64,000 nt of DNA from DATNPH01 sp036703315 (lineage in GTDB: Bacteria > Cyanobacteriota > Cyanobacteriia > Cyanobacteriales > Coleofasciculaceae): positions 30,002-94,001 of the forward strand of contig DATNPH010000148.1 in assembly GCA_036703315.1 (NCBI GenBank), in the 5' to 3' direction. Under the pieces are notes generated by a model, which saw nothing but the letters and a program-made list of their open reading frames with translations, searched no databases and was not told the origin of the DNA. Below are positions 8,558 to 18,401 of the stretch, in pieces (the stretch's first letter is position 1; every line of letters starts with the position of its first letter). The position numbers were made by a program, and so were the translations under genes.

Positions 8558-9427
8558 TTAAGCTTCCATCAAGACAAGGCACTGATGCATTTGCTGGTGC
8601 ATTGTTTTTGAATCAGCATGGTAGCGACGACCATGACCAGGCAGTACCCATTCAAAGGAGTAGTTTGCCAACTGGCGCATGGATTTAATTTGTTCTGACC
8701 AAGAGTACCAGCAGGCATTCCGGAAAGCAACCAACTGATTGAGTTCCTCTGACCAAGCGAGGTGATCGCCCGAGAAGAGAAACTTATTGTTATGGAGCAG
8801 AACTGTGTGACCTTTTGTGTGACCAGGAACTGGGATAATCAAAAGATCTGGAGCTAGCTGGACTGGTTCAGCACCGCTTAGCTGAATTTCAACGTCACGA
8901 GTACCTCTAGTAATGTCATTAGTGTGGAGGATGCGATCGCACTGAAAATGCTCAGCATACTTTTGATGATCCGCAACATCATCTCTGTGGGTCAGGTACA
9001 GATAACGAATTCCACCCATCTCCTCAATACGCTTGACCAAGGGAGGTGTAAAGCGGGGAGAATCGACCAAAACATTACCTTCTGGTCGCACTATCAAATA
9101 ACTAACTGCACCGTATGAATTTTCAGCGTGGTAGCCACAATGGTAGACATTCTCCATCACTAAGATAGGAAAACTCAGCTGAGCGTCTTTGATATCTTTG
9201 GGCTTCTCAACAGTACCAATGGACGCAGTAGGACAAGCTAAAAGTGCTTGAAGTGCACGCAACCGTTCTGTCTCCGATGCGGGTTGATGATGAACGGCTG
9301 ACTGCTCATCAGCGCTATGAAACACTTCCGGAGCCATCCATCGGCAAGTATCACAATCAATGCAGCTGCTATCAACGTAAAAATCGCCGCTGACATTTTG
9401 AGAGCGGCGTTGGTTAAGATGAGCCAT
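8558..9427 (-). CDS. Ferredoxin-domain/metallo-beta-lactamase fold hydrolase
   Basis: This 289-residue protein has an N-terminal ferredoxin-like domain (residues ~12-75) with CIDCDTC and a later CPTASIG, enough for a 4Fe-4S cluster. A metallo-beta-lactamase fold follows (~85-285). The MBL zinc motif reads LTHRDDVADH in place of THxHxDH, so the second His is Asp. PVPGHTKGHTVLL, FSGDHLAW and LPGHGRRYH supply the remaining metal ligands. Such fusions occur in cyanobacteria, and their substrate is not known to me. The gene is transcribed in the same direction as dnaK, about 180 bp downstream of it. Confidence 0.87.
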   Translation of the reverse strand: MAHLNQRRSQNVSGDFYVDSSCIDCDTCRWMAPEVFHSADEQSAVHHQPASETERLRALQALLACPTASIGTVEKPKDIKDAQLSFPILVMENVYHCGYHAENSYGAVSYLIVRPEGNVLVDSPRFTPPLVKRIEEMGGIRYLYLTHRDDVADHQKYAEHFQCDRILHTNDITRGTRDVEIQLSGAEPVQLAPDLLIIPVPGHTKGHTVLLHNNKFLFSGDHLAWSEELNQLVAFRNACWYSWSEQIKSMRQLANYSFEWVLPGHGRRYHADSKTMHQQMHQCLVLMEA

Positions 9428-9608
9428 GGTTAGCAGTTATTCCTTTTTAGAGGATGTAAAAATGCTGGAGCCAGCCCTAGAAGCAGTCATTTGATTACTT
9501 AGAACAGAAGGTTAATTAATTCCCATTTCTAAGTTGATCTATCCACTCCTTCTGAGCTGGCTCCTTAGAGAGCGAGGAAGTTATGACTAACCTCTCTCGC
9601 ACTCTTGT

Positions 9609-11534
9609 CTATTTGCTTTCTGAGAACTCAGCGTCAATGACATCATCAGGACCTGAACCTGAACCACCAGAGGTTGTATCAGAACCGCCTGCACCAGGAG
9701 CCGATCCACCACCATCTGGACCACCATCACCACCTTGTTGTTGATAAAGGTTGGTGCTGATACTGTAAAGTGCTTGTTGCAAATCAGTAGTCAGGGTTTT
9801 AATCCGTTCGTCGTCTTCTTGCTGAATCGCGTCTCGCAGGTCTTTGACTAACCCTTCTACCTTGGTTTTGTCAGCCGCTGGAACTTTGTCGCCAAGATCA
9901 CTGAGCTGTTTCTCGGCCTGGTAGGCGAGAGAATCGGCTTGGTTCTTGCGGTCAATTCGCTCACGACGCTCTTTGTCAGCAGCAGCATTGCTTTCAGCCT
10001 CATTAACCATGCGCTCCACTTCGTCCTTAGGCAGGGTTGAAGCGCCAGTAATGCTGATGGATTGTTCCTTACCTGTGCCTTTGTCCTTAGCGGTAACGTT
10101 CAGGATACCGTTAGCGTCCATATCAAAGGTAACTTCGATTTGAGGAACACCTCGGGGAGCTGGGGGAATACCATCTAGACGGAAAGTACCCAGACTCTTG
10201 TTGTCGTTTGACATCTCACGCTCACCTTGGAGAACGTGGATTTCAACGTTAGTCTGACCATCCACTGCGGTCGAGAAGGTTTCTGACTTCTTGGTGGGGA
10301 TAGTCGTGTTGCGAGTAATAATCTTGGTCATGACACCGCCTAAGGTTTCAACACCAAGAGACAGCGGCGTGACATCGAGGAGGAGGATATCCTTGACTTC
10401 ACCGGCAAGCACACCAGCCTGAATCGCAGCACCTACGGCTACCACTTCATCCGGGTTGACGCTTTGGTTAGGTTCCTTACCGAGAACTCGCTTAACCAAC
10501 TCGTGCACCGCAGGAATCCGGGTAGAACCACCAACTAAGACGACCTCGTTAATGGCACTCTTATCGATTTTGGCGTCACGTACTGCGTTTTCAACAGGAA
10601 TGCGGCAACGGTCGATCAAGTCAGCGCAGAGTTCTTCAAACTTGGCACGGGTTAAGACCATATCCAGGTGCTTGGGACCATCCTGGGTTGCCGTGATGAA
10701 GGGTAGGTTGATTTCTGCTTGGGTAACGCTGGAAAGCTCAATCTTGGCTTTCTCTGCAGCTTCGGTTAGACGTTGTAGCGCTTGCTTGTCTTTACGCAAG
10801 TCAATGCCTTCGTCTTTTTGGAAAGTTGAGGCGAGGTAATCAACGATTTTCTTGTCGAAGTCGTCACCACCCAGGTGAGTATCACCAGATGTTGCCAATA
10901 CTTCAAAAACACCATCGCCAACTTCCAGAATGGAAACGTCGAAGGTACCACCACCTAAGTCAAATACTAGAATGGTTTCTTGGCTCTTCTTGTCCAAACC
11001 GTAAGCCAGAGAAGCGGCGGTAGGTTCGTTGATAATCCGCAACACTTCGATCCCAGCAATTTTACCAGCATCTTTGGTGGCTTGACGCTGAGAGTCGTTG
11101 AAGTAAGCAGGAACAGTAACGACGGCTTGGGTAACAGTTTCACCCAGGTACTTGCTAGCGTCCTCTACTAGCTTGCGTAGCACTTGAGCAGAAATCTCTT
11201 CTGGTGCAAATTGCTTACCTTGAGCCGGAGAGTCAATCTTGACGTTACCGTTAACATTGAGAACTTTGTAAGAAACTTCGGTTGCTTCGTGAGTGACTTC
11301 AGTATACTTACGTCCGATGAAGCGTTTGACGGAGTAGAAGGTGTTTTCGGGGTTCATTACCGCCTGACGCTTGGCGATTTGACCGACTAGGCGATCGCCA
11401 TTTTTCGCATAGGCTACAACTGAAGGTGTGGTCCGAAAACCTTCTGCGTTGGCAATGACGGTAGGTTTACCACCTTCCATTACAGCGACGCAGGAGTTAG
11501 TTGTACCTAAGTCAATTCCAACAACTTTTGCCAT
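9609..11534 (-). CDS. dnaK: Molecular chaperone DnaK (Hsp70), DnaK2-like
   Basis: This 641-residue ATP-dependent Hsp70 chaperone folds and disaggregates proteins with DnaJ and GrpE partners. The ATPase domain begins [20 protein letters not shown] and contains [31 protein letters not shown] and [12 protein letters not shown]. The substrate domain has [19 protein letters not shown], and the protein ends in a Gly-rich tail with [12 protein letters not shown]. The full-length sequence resembles the housekeeping DnaK2 of cyanobacteria, which usually have several DnaKs. No grpE or dnaJ lies nearby. It has a long upstream intergenic region on its 5' side. Confidence 0.97.
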   Translation of the reverse strand: MAKVVGIDLGTTNSCVAVMEGGKPTVIANAEGFRTTPSVVAYAKNGDRLVGQIAKRQAVMNPENTFYSVKRFIGRKYTEVTHEATEVSYKVLNVNGNVKIDSPAQGKQFAPEEISAQVLRKLVEDASKYLGETVTQAVVTVPAYFNDSQRQATKDAGKIAGIEVLRIINEPTAASLAYGLDKKSQETILVFDLGGGTFDVSILEVGDGVFEVLATSGDTHLGGDDFDKKIVDYLASTFQKDEGIDLRKDKQALQRLTEAAEKAKIELSSVTQAEINLPFITATQDGPKHLDMVLTRAKFEELCADLIDRCRIPVENAVRDAKIDKSAINEVVLVGGSTRIPAVHELVKRVLGKEPNQSVNPDEVVAVGAAIQAGVLAGEVKDILLLDVTPLSLGVETLGGVMTKIITRNTTIPTKKSETFSTAVDGQTNVEIHVLQGEREMSNDNKSLGTFRLDGIPPAPRGVPQIEVTFDMDANGILNVTAKDKGTGKEQSISITGASTLPKDEVERMVNEAESNAAADKERRERIDRKNQADSLAYQAEKQLSDLGDKVPAADKTKVEGLVKDLRDAIQQEDDERIKTLTTDLQQALYSISTNLYQQQGGDGGPDGGGSAPGAGGSDTTSGGSGSGPDDVIDAEFSESK

Positions 11535-12317
11535 AAGAGTGTTCCGGGTTCGTTTAACTACAAATACTGGTTGAGTAGGGGAGCTTCAAGATAGAACCAT
11601 CTAAAGGTTCAATCAGCAGCTTTTTCCAGTTTCAATACCATTGGGATTTACTACCAATCTCTATACTGAACATGGTTTGCTTATCTCATGAAGGAGGGGT
11701 TCCCGAACCTGTAAGGGGACGGTTCTACCTCCGATTGCTCCTACGACTCCTTCTGAGGCGAGTGCAATCGACAGCTAATTACTACTGATTGCTTTCACTG
11801 TGTTTAATGTATTAAAGATATCGGCTTAGGAGATTGGGGCGAACCGTAATGAATCAGGTGTGTTTGCCGTCTGTAGAACGTTGTGCGTTAAATTAGCTTT
11901 GCTTTTAAGAGGAATATGGCGTCTATAGACTGAACACCCGTGCTTGCGGTTGGAGGAGTGCGATCGCTTTTCTCTATATGTCTATATGTAGGAGTACTAA
12001 GCCATTCAAAATTCAAAATGCTCAAACCCAATGTTGCTGAGGCTTTTAGCCGCTACCACAATGCAATCTGTAGGCGCGACAGCTCAGTGTCAACTTAAGA
12101 TTGGCGGTTGAAATCGCAGCTACACGGATGAAACCTGCGTAGGCTGATCTTAGAACCCTTCATTTTCAGTCAACCCGCCTACACGGGCTTTGTTTGTCTA
12201 GCTGCGAATTCTTTTCGCCAGAGCTTCAGGGAGTGCTAATGATATTACCGTGTCACTACAAATAAAAATATCGCACTCAATTAAAACACTATGAAAGATT
12301 GCTAAACCTAAATTTCA
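11535..12317. other. Intergenic region upstream of dnaK
   Basis: No gene is supported in this 783-bp stretch. It should contain the dnaK promoter and 5' leader on the minus strand; I see no CIRCE-type inverted repeat. It holds a small GGTTC-CC-GAACC dyad near 11699 and the long imperfect palindrome annotated at 12103-12219. Confidence 0.7.
12103..12219. repeat. Imperfect palindromic repeat element (MITE-like)
   Basis: The left arm (12103-12146, starting GGCGGTTGAAATCGCAGCTA) and the right arm (12173-12219, ending TAGCTGCGAATTCTTTTCGCC) are imperfect reverse complements over about 45 bp, separated by about 26 bp. The sequence type (AAATCGCAGCTACAC, GCCTACACGGGCTTTG) resembles a dispersed intergenic repeat family I know from cyanobacterial genomes. 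Only this one full copy is visible here. Confidence 0.65.
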
Positions 12318-12683
12318 TTACTCTAGAAAATCATGCAGAATTTCGTCGGGTTCATCATCCACTTCCTCAAAGCTAGTACTTTCAAAAGGGTAACCCCTGC
12401 TCTCAGGAGATATCGTTATAGAGGCTGTCGTCGGGGCAGAACTGGCGATAATCTGGTACAGTTGTGCAACTTGCTTAGTTAAGTGGGCAACTTGATTCTC
12501 ATGTACTTCCATTTGCTCTATAGTCGCATAGCGTTTGACTTCATTATCCTTCTGAAAAAACTGAGACAGGATTTCAACTACAGTATCGGAAGCTGCCTCG
12601 AATCTTCGTTGCTCTTGATAGGAAATCAGGATTTGGTAGAGTTCCTCTGGCAAGTAGACACTAATTTTTTTGTAATTAATCAT
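12318..12683 (-). CDS. Hypothetical protein with ribbon-helix-helix-like N-terminus
   Basis: This protein of about 121 residues begins INYKKISVYLPEELYQILISYQEQR, which has the beta-strand then two-helix pattern of ribbon-helix-helix DNA-binding proteins. A short helical, probably coiled-coil segment follows (VHENQVAHLTKQVAQLYQII, residues ~62-82), then an acidic tail ending DEPDEILHDFLE. I do not recognise the family. It could be a small regulator or an antitoxin-like protein, but no toxin partner is adjacent. The start was set at the ATG rather than the upstream GTG at 12692. Confidence 0.65.
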   Translation of the reverse strand: MINYKKISVYLPEELYQILISYQEQRRFEAASDTVVEILSQFFQKDNEVKRYATIEQMEVHENQVAHLTKQVAQLYQIIASSAPTTASITISPESRGYPFESTSFEEVDDEPDEILHDFLE

Positions 12684-12878
12684 AAGTTGCACTTTGGATA
12701 ATCAATTTTTCACTAATTAAATTTTAAGAACTATACATTACACACACCAATTATGATTATCCAGCACTTGGGATCACCTAGCGATGGATTAATTCAACTG
12801 TATAGGGCGATCGCTTCTCACTTCCAACAATGATGCTGATTAGAATGTAAAAGCCAGATTGCTGCAATATCTCTTCAT

Positions 12879-13934
12879 ATGGTTTCTCTATCTCCCACGT
12901 TGAAAGCTCAACTCTCAACACCGCTTAAGATTGGCTCTTTTGAATTGAAAAGTCGAGTGTTACAGTCGCCCCTGTCTGGCGTTACAGATATGGTATTTCG
13001 CCGTTTGGTGCGACGCTATGCTCCAGAATCGATGATGTATACGGAGATGGTGAATGCATCAGGGCTACGCTATGTCAAAGCGCTGCCTAAGATTATGGAG
13101 GTAGACCCTAACGAAAGACCAATTAGTGTTCAGTTATTTGACTGCCGCCCAGATTTCTTAGCCCAAGCAGCACAGATGGCGGTAGATGAAGGGGCTGATA
13201 CAGTTGACATCAATATGGGTTGCCCCGTCAACAAAATTACCAAAAACGGCGGCGGTTCTTCCTTACTGCGAGAACCAGAAACAGCTGAGGCAATTGTGCA
13301 GGCAGTCGTTAAGAGTGTGAATGTACCCGTTAGTGTAAAAACCCGCATTGGCTGGACAGATGAGGAAATCAATATTCTGGAATTTGCCAAGCGGATGGAA
13401 GATGCTGGGGCGAAGATGATTACGGTGCATGGACGCACCCGCGCCCAAGGTTACAATGGCAATGCTAAGTGGGAGTGGATTGGTCGAGTTAAGGAGATTC
13501 TCTCTATCCCGGTAATTGCTAATGGGGACATCTTCTCCGTCGAGGCAGCAATGAAATGTCTGGAACAGACGGGCGCTGATGGGGTGATGTGTTCACGAGG
13601 AACGCTAGGTTATCCGTTTTTGGTGGGAGAAATTGACTACTTCTTGAAAACCGGGCAAAAACTGACACCTCCAACACCAGTAGAACGCCTCGAATGTGCG
13701 CGGGAACATCTGCAAGCGCTATGGGAGTATAAAGGCGATCGCGGCATCCGTCAGTCCCGTAAGCACATGACATGGTATGCTAAAGGCTTCGCTGGAGCTG
13801 CTGAGTTGCGTGGACAGTTGGCTGTTATTGAAACAGTTGAGCAGGGGGTTGAGTTAATTGACAATGCGATCGCACAGCTGAAGAGTGAGACTCAACATGA
13901 TGAGGAGATTGACGCTCAATTGGTGAAGACTTAA
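12879..13934 (+). CDS. dusB: tRNA-dihydrouridine synthase, DusB-type
   Basis: This 351-residue flavoenzyme reduces uridine in tRNA D-loops to dihydrouridine using FMN and NADPH. The TIM-barrel core starts LQSPLSGVTDMVFRRLVRRY. The catalytic cysteine lies in DINMGCPVNKI, followed by KNGGGSSLL, VSVKTRIGW, TVHGRTRAQGY and VIANGDIFS, with GVMCSRGTLGYP near the FMN phosphate. The length is usual for the DusB/Nif3-like group. The C-terminal helical tail ends DEEIDAQLVKT. It is an isolated housekeeping gene. Confidence 0.94.
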   Translation: MVSLSPTLKAQLSTPLKIGSFELKSRVLQSPLSGVTDMVFRRLVRRYAPESMMYTEMVNASGLRYVKALPKIMEVDPNERPISVQLFDCRPDFLAQAAQMAVDEGADTVDINMGCPVNKITKNGGGSSLLREPETAEAIVQAVVKSVNVPVSVKTRIGWTDEEINILEFAKRMEDAGAKMITVHGRTRAQGYNGNAKWEWIGRVKEILSIPVIANGDIFSVEAAMKCLEQTGADGVMCSRGTLGYPFLVGEIDYFLKTGQKLTPPTPVERLECAREHLQALWEYKGDRGIRQSRKHMTWYAKGFAGAAELRGQLAVIETVEQGVELIDNAIAQLKSETQHDEEIDAQLVKT

Positions 13935-14377
13935 GCTAGACAAGTGTTCATTTATTGTTATAGCAACTGTAGTTTTTTGCTAAATATTCACTAAATGTAT
14001 AGACTAACAAGAGTAGCTTAAGTAGCTAGCTCTAAAGTTTATGTGTTAGGGTAGTTAGCGAGAATTAAGTTCGGCTGTAGTGTTTCTGCTTGGTATTTAA
14101 CAGGCGTCTCTCCGGATCTAAATCTCTACATAATTTAATTGGGTTCTGGAGAATCTTATTCCATCTTACGAGGTTAAACAAGACTATCTCAGCATCGTCT
14201 TTGCCAAATAAGTAAGTGTAATAAGCATTTAGTGAGCTTCTAGTCAACAGCACTGTTCCAATCTAAGCAACTGAACATAAAGTGCTTTCGAACTTTTTTC
14301 TCAATACTTTTGCTAAATATTCAATTGAGTGTGTTCAATCATCCATACTATTTATTCAGAATGCAGGAGGAGATAGA
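13935..14377. other. Intergenic region before rpsU
   Basis: No supported gene lies in this 443-bp AT-rich stretch. A 62-codon open frame on the minus strand (14065-14253) has no ribosome site or recognisable sequence and I treat it as chance. The region presumably holds the rpsU promoter. Confidence 0.6.
14365..14370 (+). promoter_or_regulatory. Ribosome binding site of rpsU
   Basis: GGAGGAGA-type sequence (AGGAGG within CAGGAGGAGAT) lies 8 bp before the ATG at 14378. It fixes the start at [11 protein letters not shown] and excludes the longer open frame beginning at 14282. Confidence 0.85.
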
Positions 14378-14557
14378 ATGACCCAAGTGGTTGTCGGCGA
14401 AAATGAAGGGATAGAATCAGCACTACGTCGATTTAAGCGCCAAGTTTCCAAGGCTGGAATTTTCGCAGATATGAAGCGTCTGCGCCACTACGAAACTCCT
14501 ATTGAAAAGAAAAAGCGCAAAGCAGTCGCTAGAAGACGTAAGCGACGAACTCGCTAA
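14378..14557 (+). CDS. rpsU: 30S ribosomal protein S21
   Basis: This 59-residue basic protein of the small ribosomal subunit binds near the anti-Shine-Dalgarno region of 16S rRNA and aids initiation. The sequence [18 protein letters not shown], then FKRQVSKAG and the Arg/Lys-rich tail [16 protein letters not shown], is characteristic. A strong ribosome site at 14365 defines this start. Cyanobacteria often have more than one S21 paralogue. The gene is monocistronic and ends in a hairpin terminator shared with convergent hemH. Confidence 0.97.
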   Translation: MTQVVVGENEGIESALRRFKRQVSKAGIFADMKRLRHYETPIEKKKRKAVARRRKRRTR

Positions 14558-14597
14558 ATTTTCCATTAACAACGATTCACTCGGTTCTCTATTACTG

Positions 14598-14630
14598 TAG
14601 AGGCGTAACAGACGCCTCTATACACTTTTT
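14598..14630. terminator. Hairpin terminator between convergent rpsU and hemH
   Basis: A 9-bp perfect stem (TAGAGGCGT/ACGCCTCTA) with a 5-base loop spans 14598-14620 and is followed by TACACTTTTT on the plus strand. It lies 40 bp after the rpsU stop and 20 bp from the hemH stop. Confidence 0.75.
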
Positions 14631-14641
14631 GGTAAAACGGG

Positions 14642-15805
14642 CTATAACAAACCAACAAAGTGCAGTGGTCCTTGACCACTAATTAACTCCAATACCAAAG
14701 CAAGAAAGCCAATCATGGCTAGACGACCGTTCCAAACTTCAGCGGTTGTCGTCATCCCCCATTCCCAGCGCTCTTGTGGATACATCTTCACCTTCTTTGC
14801 CGGATGTATAACCTCTGAAAACTTGCAGCTAGGAGCTTTGAGCGCTTCAACGACTAAAGTCCCTAGAGAGTCTATGAAGACAGGGTGGGTATTGAGCGCT
14901 GGTACACGCTGAAAGTTGTGAATACCTGCTTCTTCTGCCAGTTCCCGATACTCAATATCAATTTCTTGAAGAGTTTCGATATGTTCTGAGACAAAGCTAA
15001 TCGGTACGACGAGTAAATCTTCGATGCCTTGATCACCTAGTTCTTGAAGCGCATCCTCAGTGTAGGGTTTGAGCCACTCTACAGGACCAACTCGACTTTG
15101 ATAAGCCAGGGTATAGGAATTTGGGCGGTTGAGGGTTTGCATAATTAGAGCTGTGCAATCCTCTATTTCTTGCTGGTAGGGATCACCCGCTTCTGTCACA
15201 TAGCTCACAGGAACACCGTGAGCACTGAAGAATATGTGAACTGAATCAGAATTGGGAAACTGGTCAAGTTCCTGGGCAATCAACTGCGCCATTGCTTGCA
15301 GATAGCCAGGTTGTTGATACCAAGAGGGAATAACCGTATATTCAATCCGACATAATGTTGGGTCTTCTTGCCAAAGTTTTTCCAGAAGACGGAAGCTGGA
15401 ACCACTGGTGCTGATTGAAAATTGGGGGTAGAGGGGAAGAATTACTAAATGTTCAATGGCGTCACGCTTGATCCGGGCGATCGCCTCTTCAGTGAAGGGA
15501 TGCCAGTAACGCATACCCACATAAACTCTTGCATTTTGCCCTTGTTGCTGCAACTGTTCCTGGAGAGCTTGAGCCTGCGCCTCTGTAATATGACGCAGTG
15601 GCGATCCTCCTCCAATTTGTCGATAGTTTTCTTGCGATTTTTTAGCGCGTAGTGTTGAAATCAACCAAGCTAGGGGACTTTGCAGCCAGGAAAAGGGTAA
15701 GCGAATAATTTCGGGATCAGAAAACAAGTTGAATAGAAAGGGACGAACATCATCTAACTCATCTGGTCCGCCCAAATTTAGTAATAAAACCCCAACACGA
15801 CCCAT
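14642..15805 (-). CDS. hemH: Ferrochelatase with C-terminal chlorophyll-binding-like domain
   Basis: This 387-residue enzyme inserts Fe2+ into protoporphyrin IX to make heme. The catalytic core covers ~1-320: [13 protein letters not shown] at the start, GMRYWHPF, and the metal-site [14 protein letters not shown] with the conserved His. A ~45-residue tail then ends in an Hli/CAB-type helix, [18 protein letters not shown], with the ExxNGRxAMxG-like chlorophyll-binding pattern. This two-domain form is typical of cyanobacteria and plastids, where the tail helps dimerise the enzyme and couple it to chlorophyll demand. The protein is expected to be thylakoid-membrane associated. Confidence 0.97.
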   Translation of the reverse strand: MGRVGVLLLNLGGPDELDDVRPFLFNLFSDPEIIRLPFSWLQSPLAWLISTLRAKKSQENYRQIGGGSPLRHITEAQAQALQEQLQQQGQNARVYVGMRYWHPFTEEAIARIKRDAIEHLVILPLYPQFSISTSGSSFRLLEKLWQEDPTLCRIEYTVIPSWYQQPGYLQAMAQLIAQELDQFPNSDSVHIFFSAHGVPVSYVTEAGDPYQQEIEDCTALIMQTLNRPNSYTLAYQSRVGPVEWLKPYTEDALQELGDQGIEDLLVVPISFVSEHIETLQEIDIEYRELAEEAGIHNFQRVPALNTHPVFIDSLGTLVVEALKAPSCKFSEVIHPAKKVKMYPQERWEWGMTTTAEVWNGRLAMIGFLALVLELISGQGPLHFVGLL

Positions 15806-16159
15806 AGTTATTACAATTTCCCGAAACTTTCATATTTGTTACTGATTTTAACAATATATTCTTTTAATGGTTTGAATTCTCAGTAAGAATCACACATCTT
15901 TACTTAGGAGTGAGCAGTGGCAACAATTCTGAGAACTTGGAGTTATCAATATCAGTGGCTGTATGATTGAATCTCTCGACTTGCCGTCATGAGTGTGGGT
16001 GGGGAGTGAGATTTCGCAACCTACCTTTGCAAAGCTGAACACTTTTTTCAGAATCTAGAGAGTTAGAGCTGTGTTGCCTCAAAAGTCAAAGTTGTTTGAG
16101 CATAGGGTGTTCAACCGCTTGTTAAGCTGGTCACTTATTTGGGCTAGCCTGCACTAGGT
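15806..16159. other. Intergenic region, no gene seen
   Basis: These 354 bp lie between hemH (5' side) and the 3' end of the coiled-coil gene. They should hold the hemH promoter. I see no repeat or RNA gene. Confidence 0.5.
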
Positions 16160-16528
16160 TCATCTTCGTTGCTTCTTCAATTGGGCCACTTGTGCCTCTA
16201 GTGCTTGTACGCGCTCCTTGAGTTCAATCACTAGCGTAGCAAGTCGGTTAAACATTGGGTCTGACGATGATACTTGTCGGTTTGCGCCTGGGGAAACCGG
16301 GGAAGCTGGTGGTCTAATTGGATTTGGAGGTGGAGAGGGTGATCGCCCCCTCAATTCAGCTAGCTGAGATTCAATGCGACTAAGTTGCGATCGCACTTGT
16401 AAGCTATCTGCTTCTAGTACAGAAACACGCGATTCCAAGGCGGATGACGATTGAGCTAGTGTACGACCAGAGAAGATAGCAGAGGCAACAATTAAAGCAA
16501 GGCAAGCTATCCCAATTTTTTTAAGCAT
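16160..16528 (-). CDS. Exported coiled-coil hypothetical protein
   Basis: This 122-residue protein has a signal peptide (MLKKIGIACLALIVASAIFSGRTLAQS, probable cleavage after ALAQ-like TLAQ). Two heptad-patterned coiled-coil stretches follow (~30-62 and ~92-120), separated by a Pro-rich linker (SPSPPPNPIRPPASPVSPG). It is probably periplasmic or lumenal and oligomeric. I do not recognise the family. It is a single gene with long flanks. Confidence 0.75.
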   Translation of the reverse strand: MLKKIGIACLALIVASAIFSGRTLAQSSSALESRVSVLEADSLQVRSQLSRIESQLAELRGRSPSPPPNPIRPPASPVSPGANRQVSSSDPMFNRLATLVIELKERVQALEAQVAQLKKQRR

Positions 16529-17054
16529 GTATACTTCTTCTACATCTCCCAGACTTGGCGAATCAATGAGGGGCCTGATAGCCTGTTATGGCTAAATTGA
16601 TGGGTAGCAACAAGGCTAATCTGAATAAAGACCTATCTGTTGTTGAGCTATCTACTCTAACGCCTCTACCCTCTGAACAAGAAGTATATTGTCAACGTGA
16701 GTTCAATGGAAGAAGCTGCTCAACGAAACAATGAGGTCTACAAGCTACGAATCCTGTGAGATATCAAGGCTTCTGGCGTTGCATCGAACTCAGCTTAAAT
16801 TGACAGGAATGGACATTGTTGTGTCCTTACAGCTTATAGCATTCACTCAATCAGATAAGGTAAGTGGGTGAAGGCGATCGCGTCTCTTGCCAGCTAACTT
16901 AGTCATACAAGTGTTCAGCTTTACTCAAGGCTCTCATTAAGATTTGCTCAACCTGGGACTAAGGTAAGCCGATTCATAAATTAAATGAAAGATATGGTAT
17001 CTTGATGCGAATGACTCTAGACTTTAAGTAATACGGTGAGGGAAAGCATCCTTT
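16529..17054. other. Intergenic region, no gene seen
   Basis: This 526-bp stretch separates two divergent small genes. It contains one GCGATCGC site and no supported coding or RNA feature. Promoters for both neighbours are expected here. Confidence 0.5.
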
Positions 17055-17330
17055 ATGTCAGAATCAGATACCCGTCAAAACTATGAGCCTGTGACGGTGA
17101 ATCCGGCAGAAGAGGCTGTTCAAAATAATCAAGTATCCTATCCGGTTCAACCCATGAAGCCGTCATTATTGGAAGAGGTTAGAAGAGGCTGGAAATGGGT
17201 TATTTTTATTTGGAAGCTGTTGCCTCGTTTAGGTGGGTTTACAAAGATAGTTCAGAGTTTGTTTCTACTCGTCTCTGTCTTAATCAGGCGACTGCTGAGG
17301 CAACTAGGAATTAACATCAATAAACAGTAA
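17055..17330 (+). CDS. Small hypothetical membrane-associated protein
   Basis: This 91-residue protein has a polar N-terminal half (residues 1-38), then a Trp-rich hydrophobic/basic stretch RGWKWVIFIWKLLPRL and a second hydrophobic helix IVQSLFLLVSVLI before a basic end RRLLRQLGININKQ. The pattern suggests membrane association. A ribosome site (GGTGAGGGA) precedes the ATG. Neither family nor function is recognised. It lies 86 bp before the hydroxylase-like gene on the same strand. Confidence 0.65.
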   Translation: MSESDTRQNYEPVTVNPAEEAVQNNQVSYPVQPMKPSLLEEVRRGWKWVIFIWKLLPRLGGFTKIVQSLFLLVSVLIRRLLRQLGININKQ

Positions 17331-17416
17331 TATTAAGGATAAAAATCAACTTATAAATCATTAATTATATTGTGATTTGACATTATTAATGTAGTTGGTG
17401 TGAAGGATATTAATTA

Positions 17417-17986
17417 ATGCCAGGTTTTTACAATGCTAATGATTTTAAAATTGCCTCAATCCTTGAGCAAAATTGGCAAGTTATTAAACATGAGCTAACT
17501 CAATTAAAAGAAAAAGATTTTTTGCCTTGGCCTGAAGAATATTTATATGGCAAGGGATGGGATACCTTTGGGCTATATGCTTTCGGAGTCAAAATCTGGA
17601 AAAACTGTAAGTTATGTCCAGAAACAACTAAACTCATTGAGACAATTCCCAATCTAACTACAGCAGGCTTTTCTTCTCTAGCGCCTAGTACCCATATTGC
17701 TCCTCATACTGGATATCCAGATGGGTTGCTGCGATGTCATCTAGGTTTAAGCATTCCTCAAGGATGTGGTATCCGAGTCGGCACAGAGACTAGACATTGG
17801 GAAGAAGGCAAATGCTTGATATTTGATGACACGCTGGAGCATGAAGCATGGAATAAAGGAACTAGTACCAGAGTTGTCTTACTAATTGATTTCACAGCTC
17901 CGGAAGGACTTTTGACGTTACCTGAACGAAAACCAGGAAAAGGTCTTTCATCACTTTTGGGATTTTTCAAAGAGAAAAAAAGCTGA
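17417..17986 (+). CDS. Aspartyl/asparaginyl beta-hydroxylase-fold protein
   Basis: This 189-residue protein belongs to the aspartyl/asparaginyl beta-hydroxylase family of Fe(II)/2-oxoglutarate dioxygenases. HIAPHTGYPDGLLRCHLGLSIP carries the first iron His and the LRxHLGL signature. FDDTLEHEAWNKG carries the second His, and STRVVLLIDF holds the Arg expected to bind 2-oxoglutarate. Relatives hydroxylate protein Asp/Asn residues or lipid A acyl chains (LpxO). The substrate here is unknown. The protein is soluble, with no signal peptide. The gene follows the 91-residue membrane-type protein. Confidence 0.87.
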   Translation: MPGFYNANDFKIASILEQNWQVIKHELTQLKEKDFLPWPEEYLYGKGWDTFGLYAFGVKIWKNCKLCPETTKLIETIPNLTTAGFSSLAPSTHIAPHTGYPDGLLRCHLGLSIPQGCGIRVGTETRHWEEGKCLIFDDTLEHEAWNKGTSTRVVLLIDFTAPEGLLTLPERKPGKGLSSLLGFFKEKKS

Positions 17987-18038
17987 GGTAACTTTAGCTA
18001 TTAGCAAGAAATTTATGATAAACCCAGCTAATTACTAA

Positions 18039-18401
18039 CTACGTCAAGCTTATCAGCTGATCTCGTCGTTGTGCCCAGAGTTTGCGCAGGTAACTCAACA
18101 CGATCGCGGAATATCTATCCTCAAATTTGAGCGATTCTTGCTTAATCCCAAGTCCGAGTTGCTTCAAATCCTCTAGAGTGGGGCTTGTTTGAATCATTCG
18201 CGCGATCGCTCTCATCCAGCGATTAAGGGTACGGTAACTGACGAATTGACCACCTTTATCGCGGCGATGGACAAATACAACATAAGCCCAACGTTCAATC
18301 CGCACAATTACTGACAAGGGAATTTTCAAGATATGGGCGATGTAGCGGGAATTGAAGTGAAATCGCTGAGCGGGTTGAATCCGGCGAAATATGAGAGTCA
18401 C
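18039..18401 (-). CDS. Hypothetical protein, second gene of a two-gene unit
   Basis: This 120-residue basic protein starts with GTG (MTLIFRRIQPAQRFHFNSRYIAHILKIP) inside the stop of the preceding gene (GTGA overlap). It is helix-rich with many Arg residues (FVSYRTLNRWMRAIARMIQ; YLRKLWAQRRDQLI), so it may bind nucleic acid. I do not recognise the family. The coupling to the 69-residue protein upstream implies that the two act together. Confidence 0.65.
   Translation of the reverse strand: MTLIFRRIQPAQRFHFNSRYIAHILKIPLSVIVRIERWAYVVFVHRRDKGGQFVSYRTLNRWMRAIARMIQTSPTLEDLKQLGLGIKQESLKFEDRYSAIVLSYLRKLWAQRRDQLISLT

Noticed and set aside
9465..9563. GGAGCCAGC/GCTGGCTCC inverted repeat after dnaK as a terminator
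   Set aside because: The stem is 9 bp but the loop is about 80 bases; a T-run follows on the minus strand, but I do not consider it strong enough to list.
14065..14253. 62-codon open frame on the minus strand before rpsU
   Set aside because: No ribosome site, no recognisable sequence, and AT-rich intergenic DNA produces such frames by chance.
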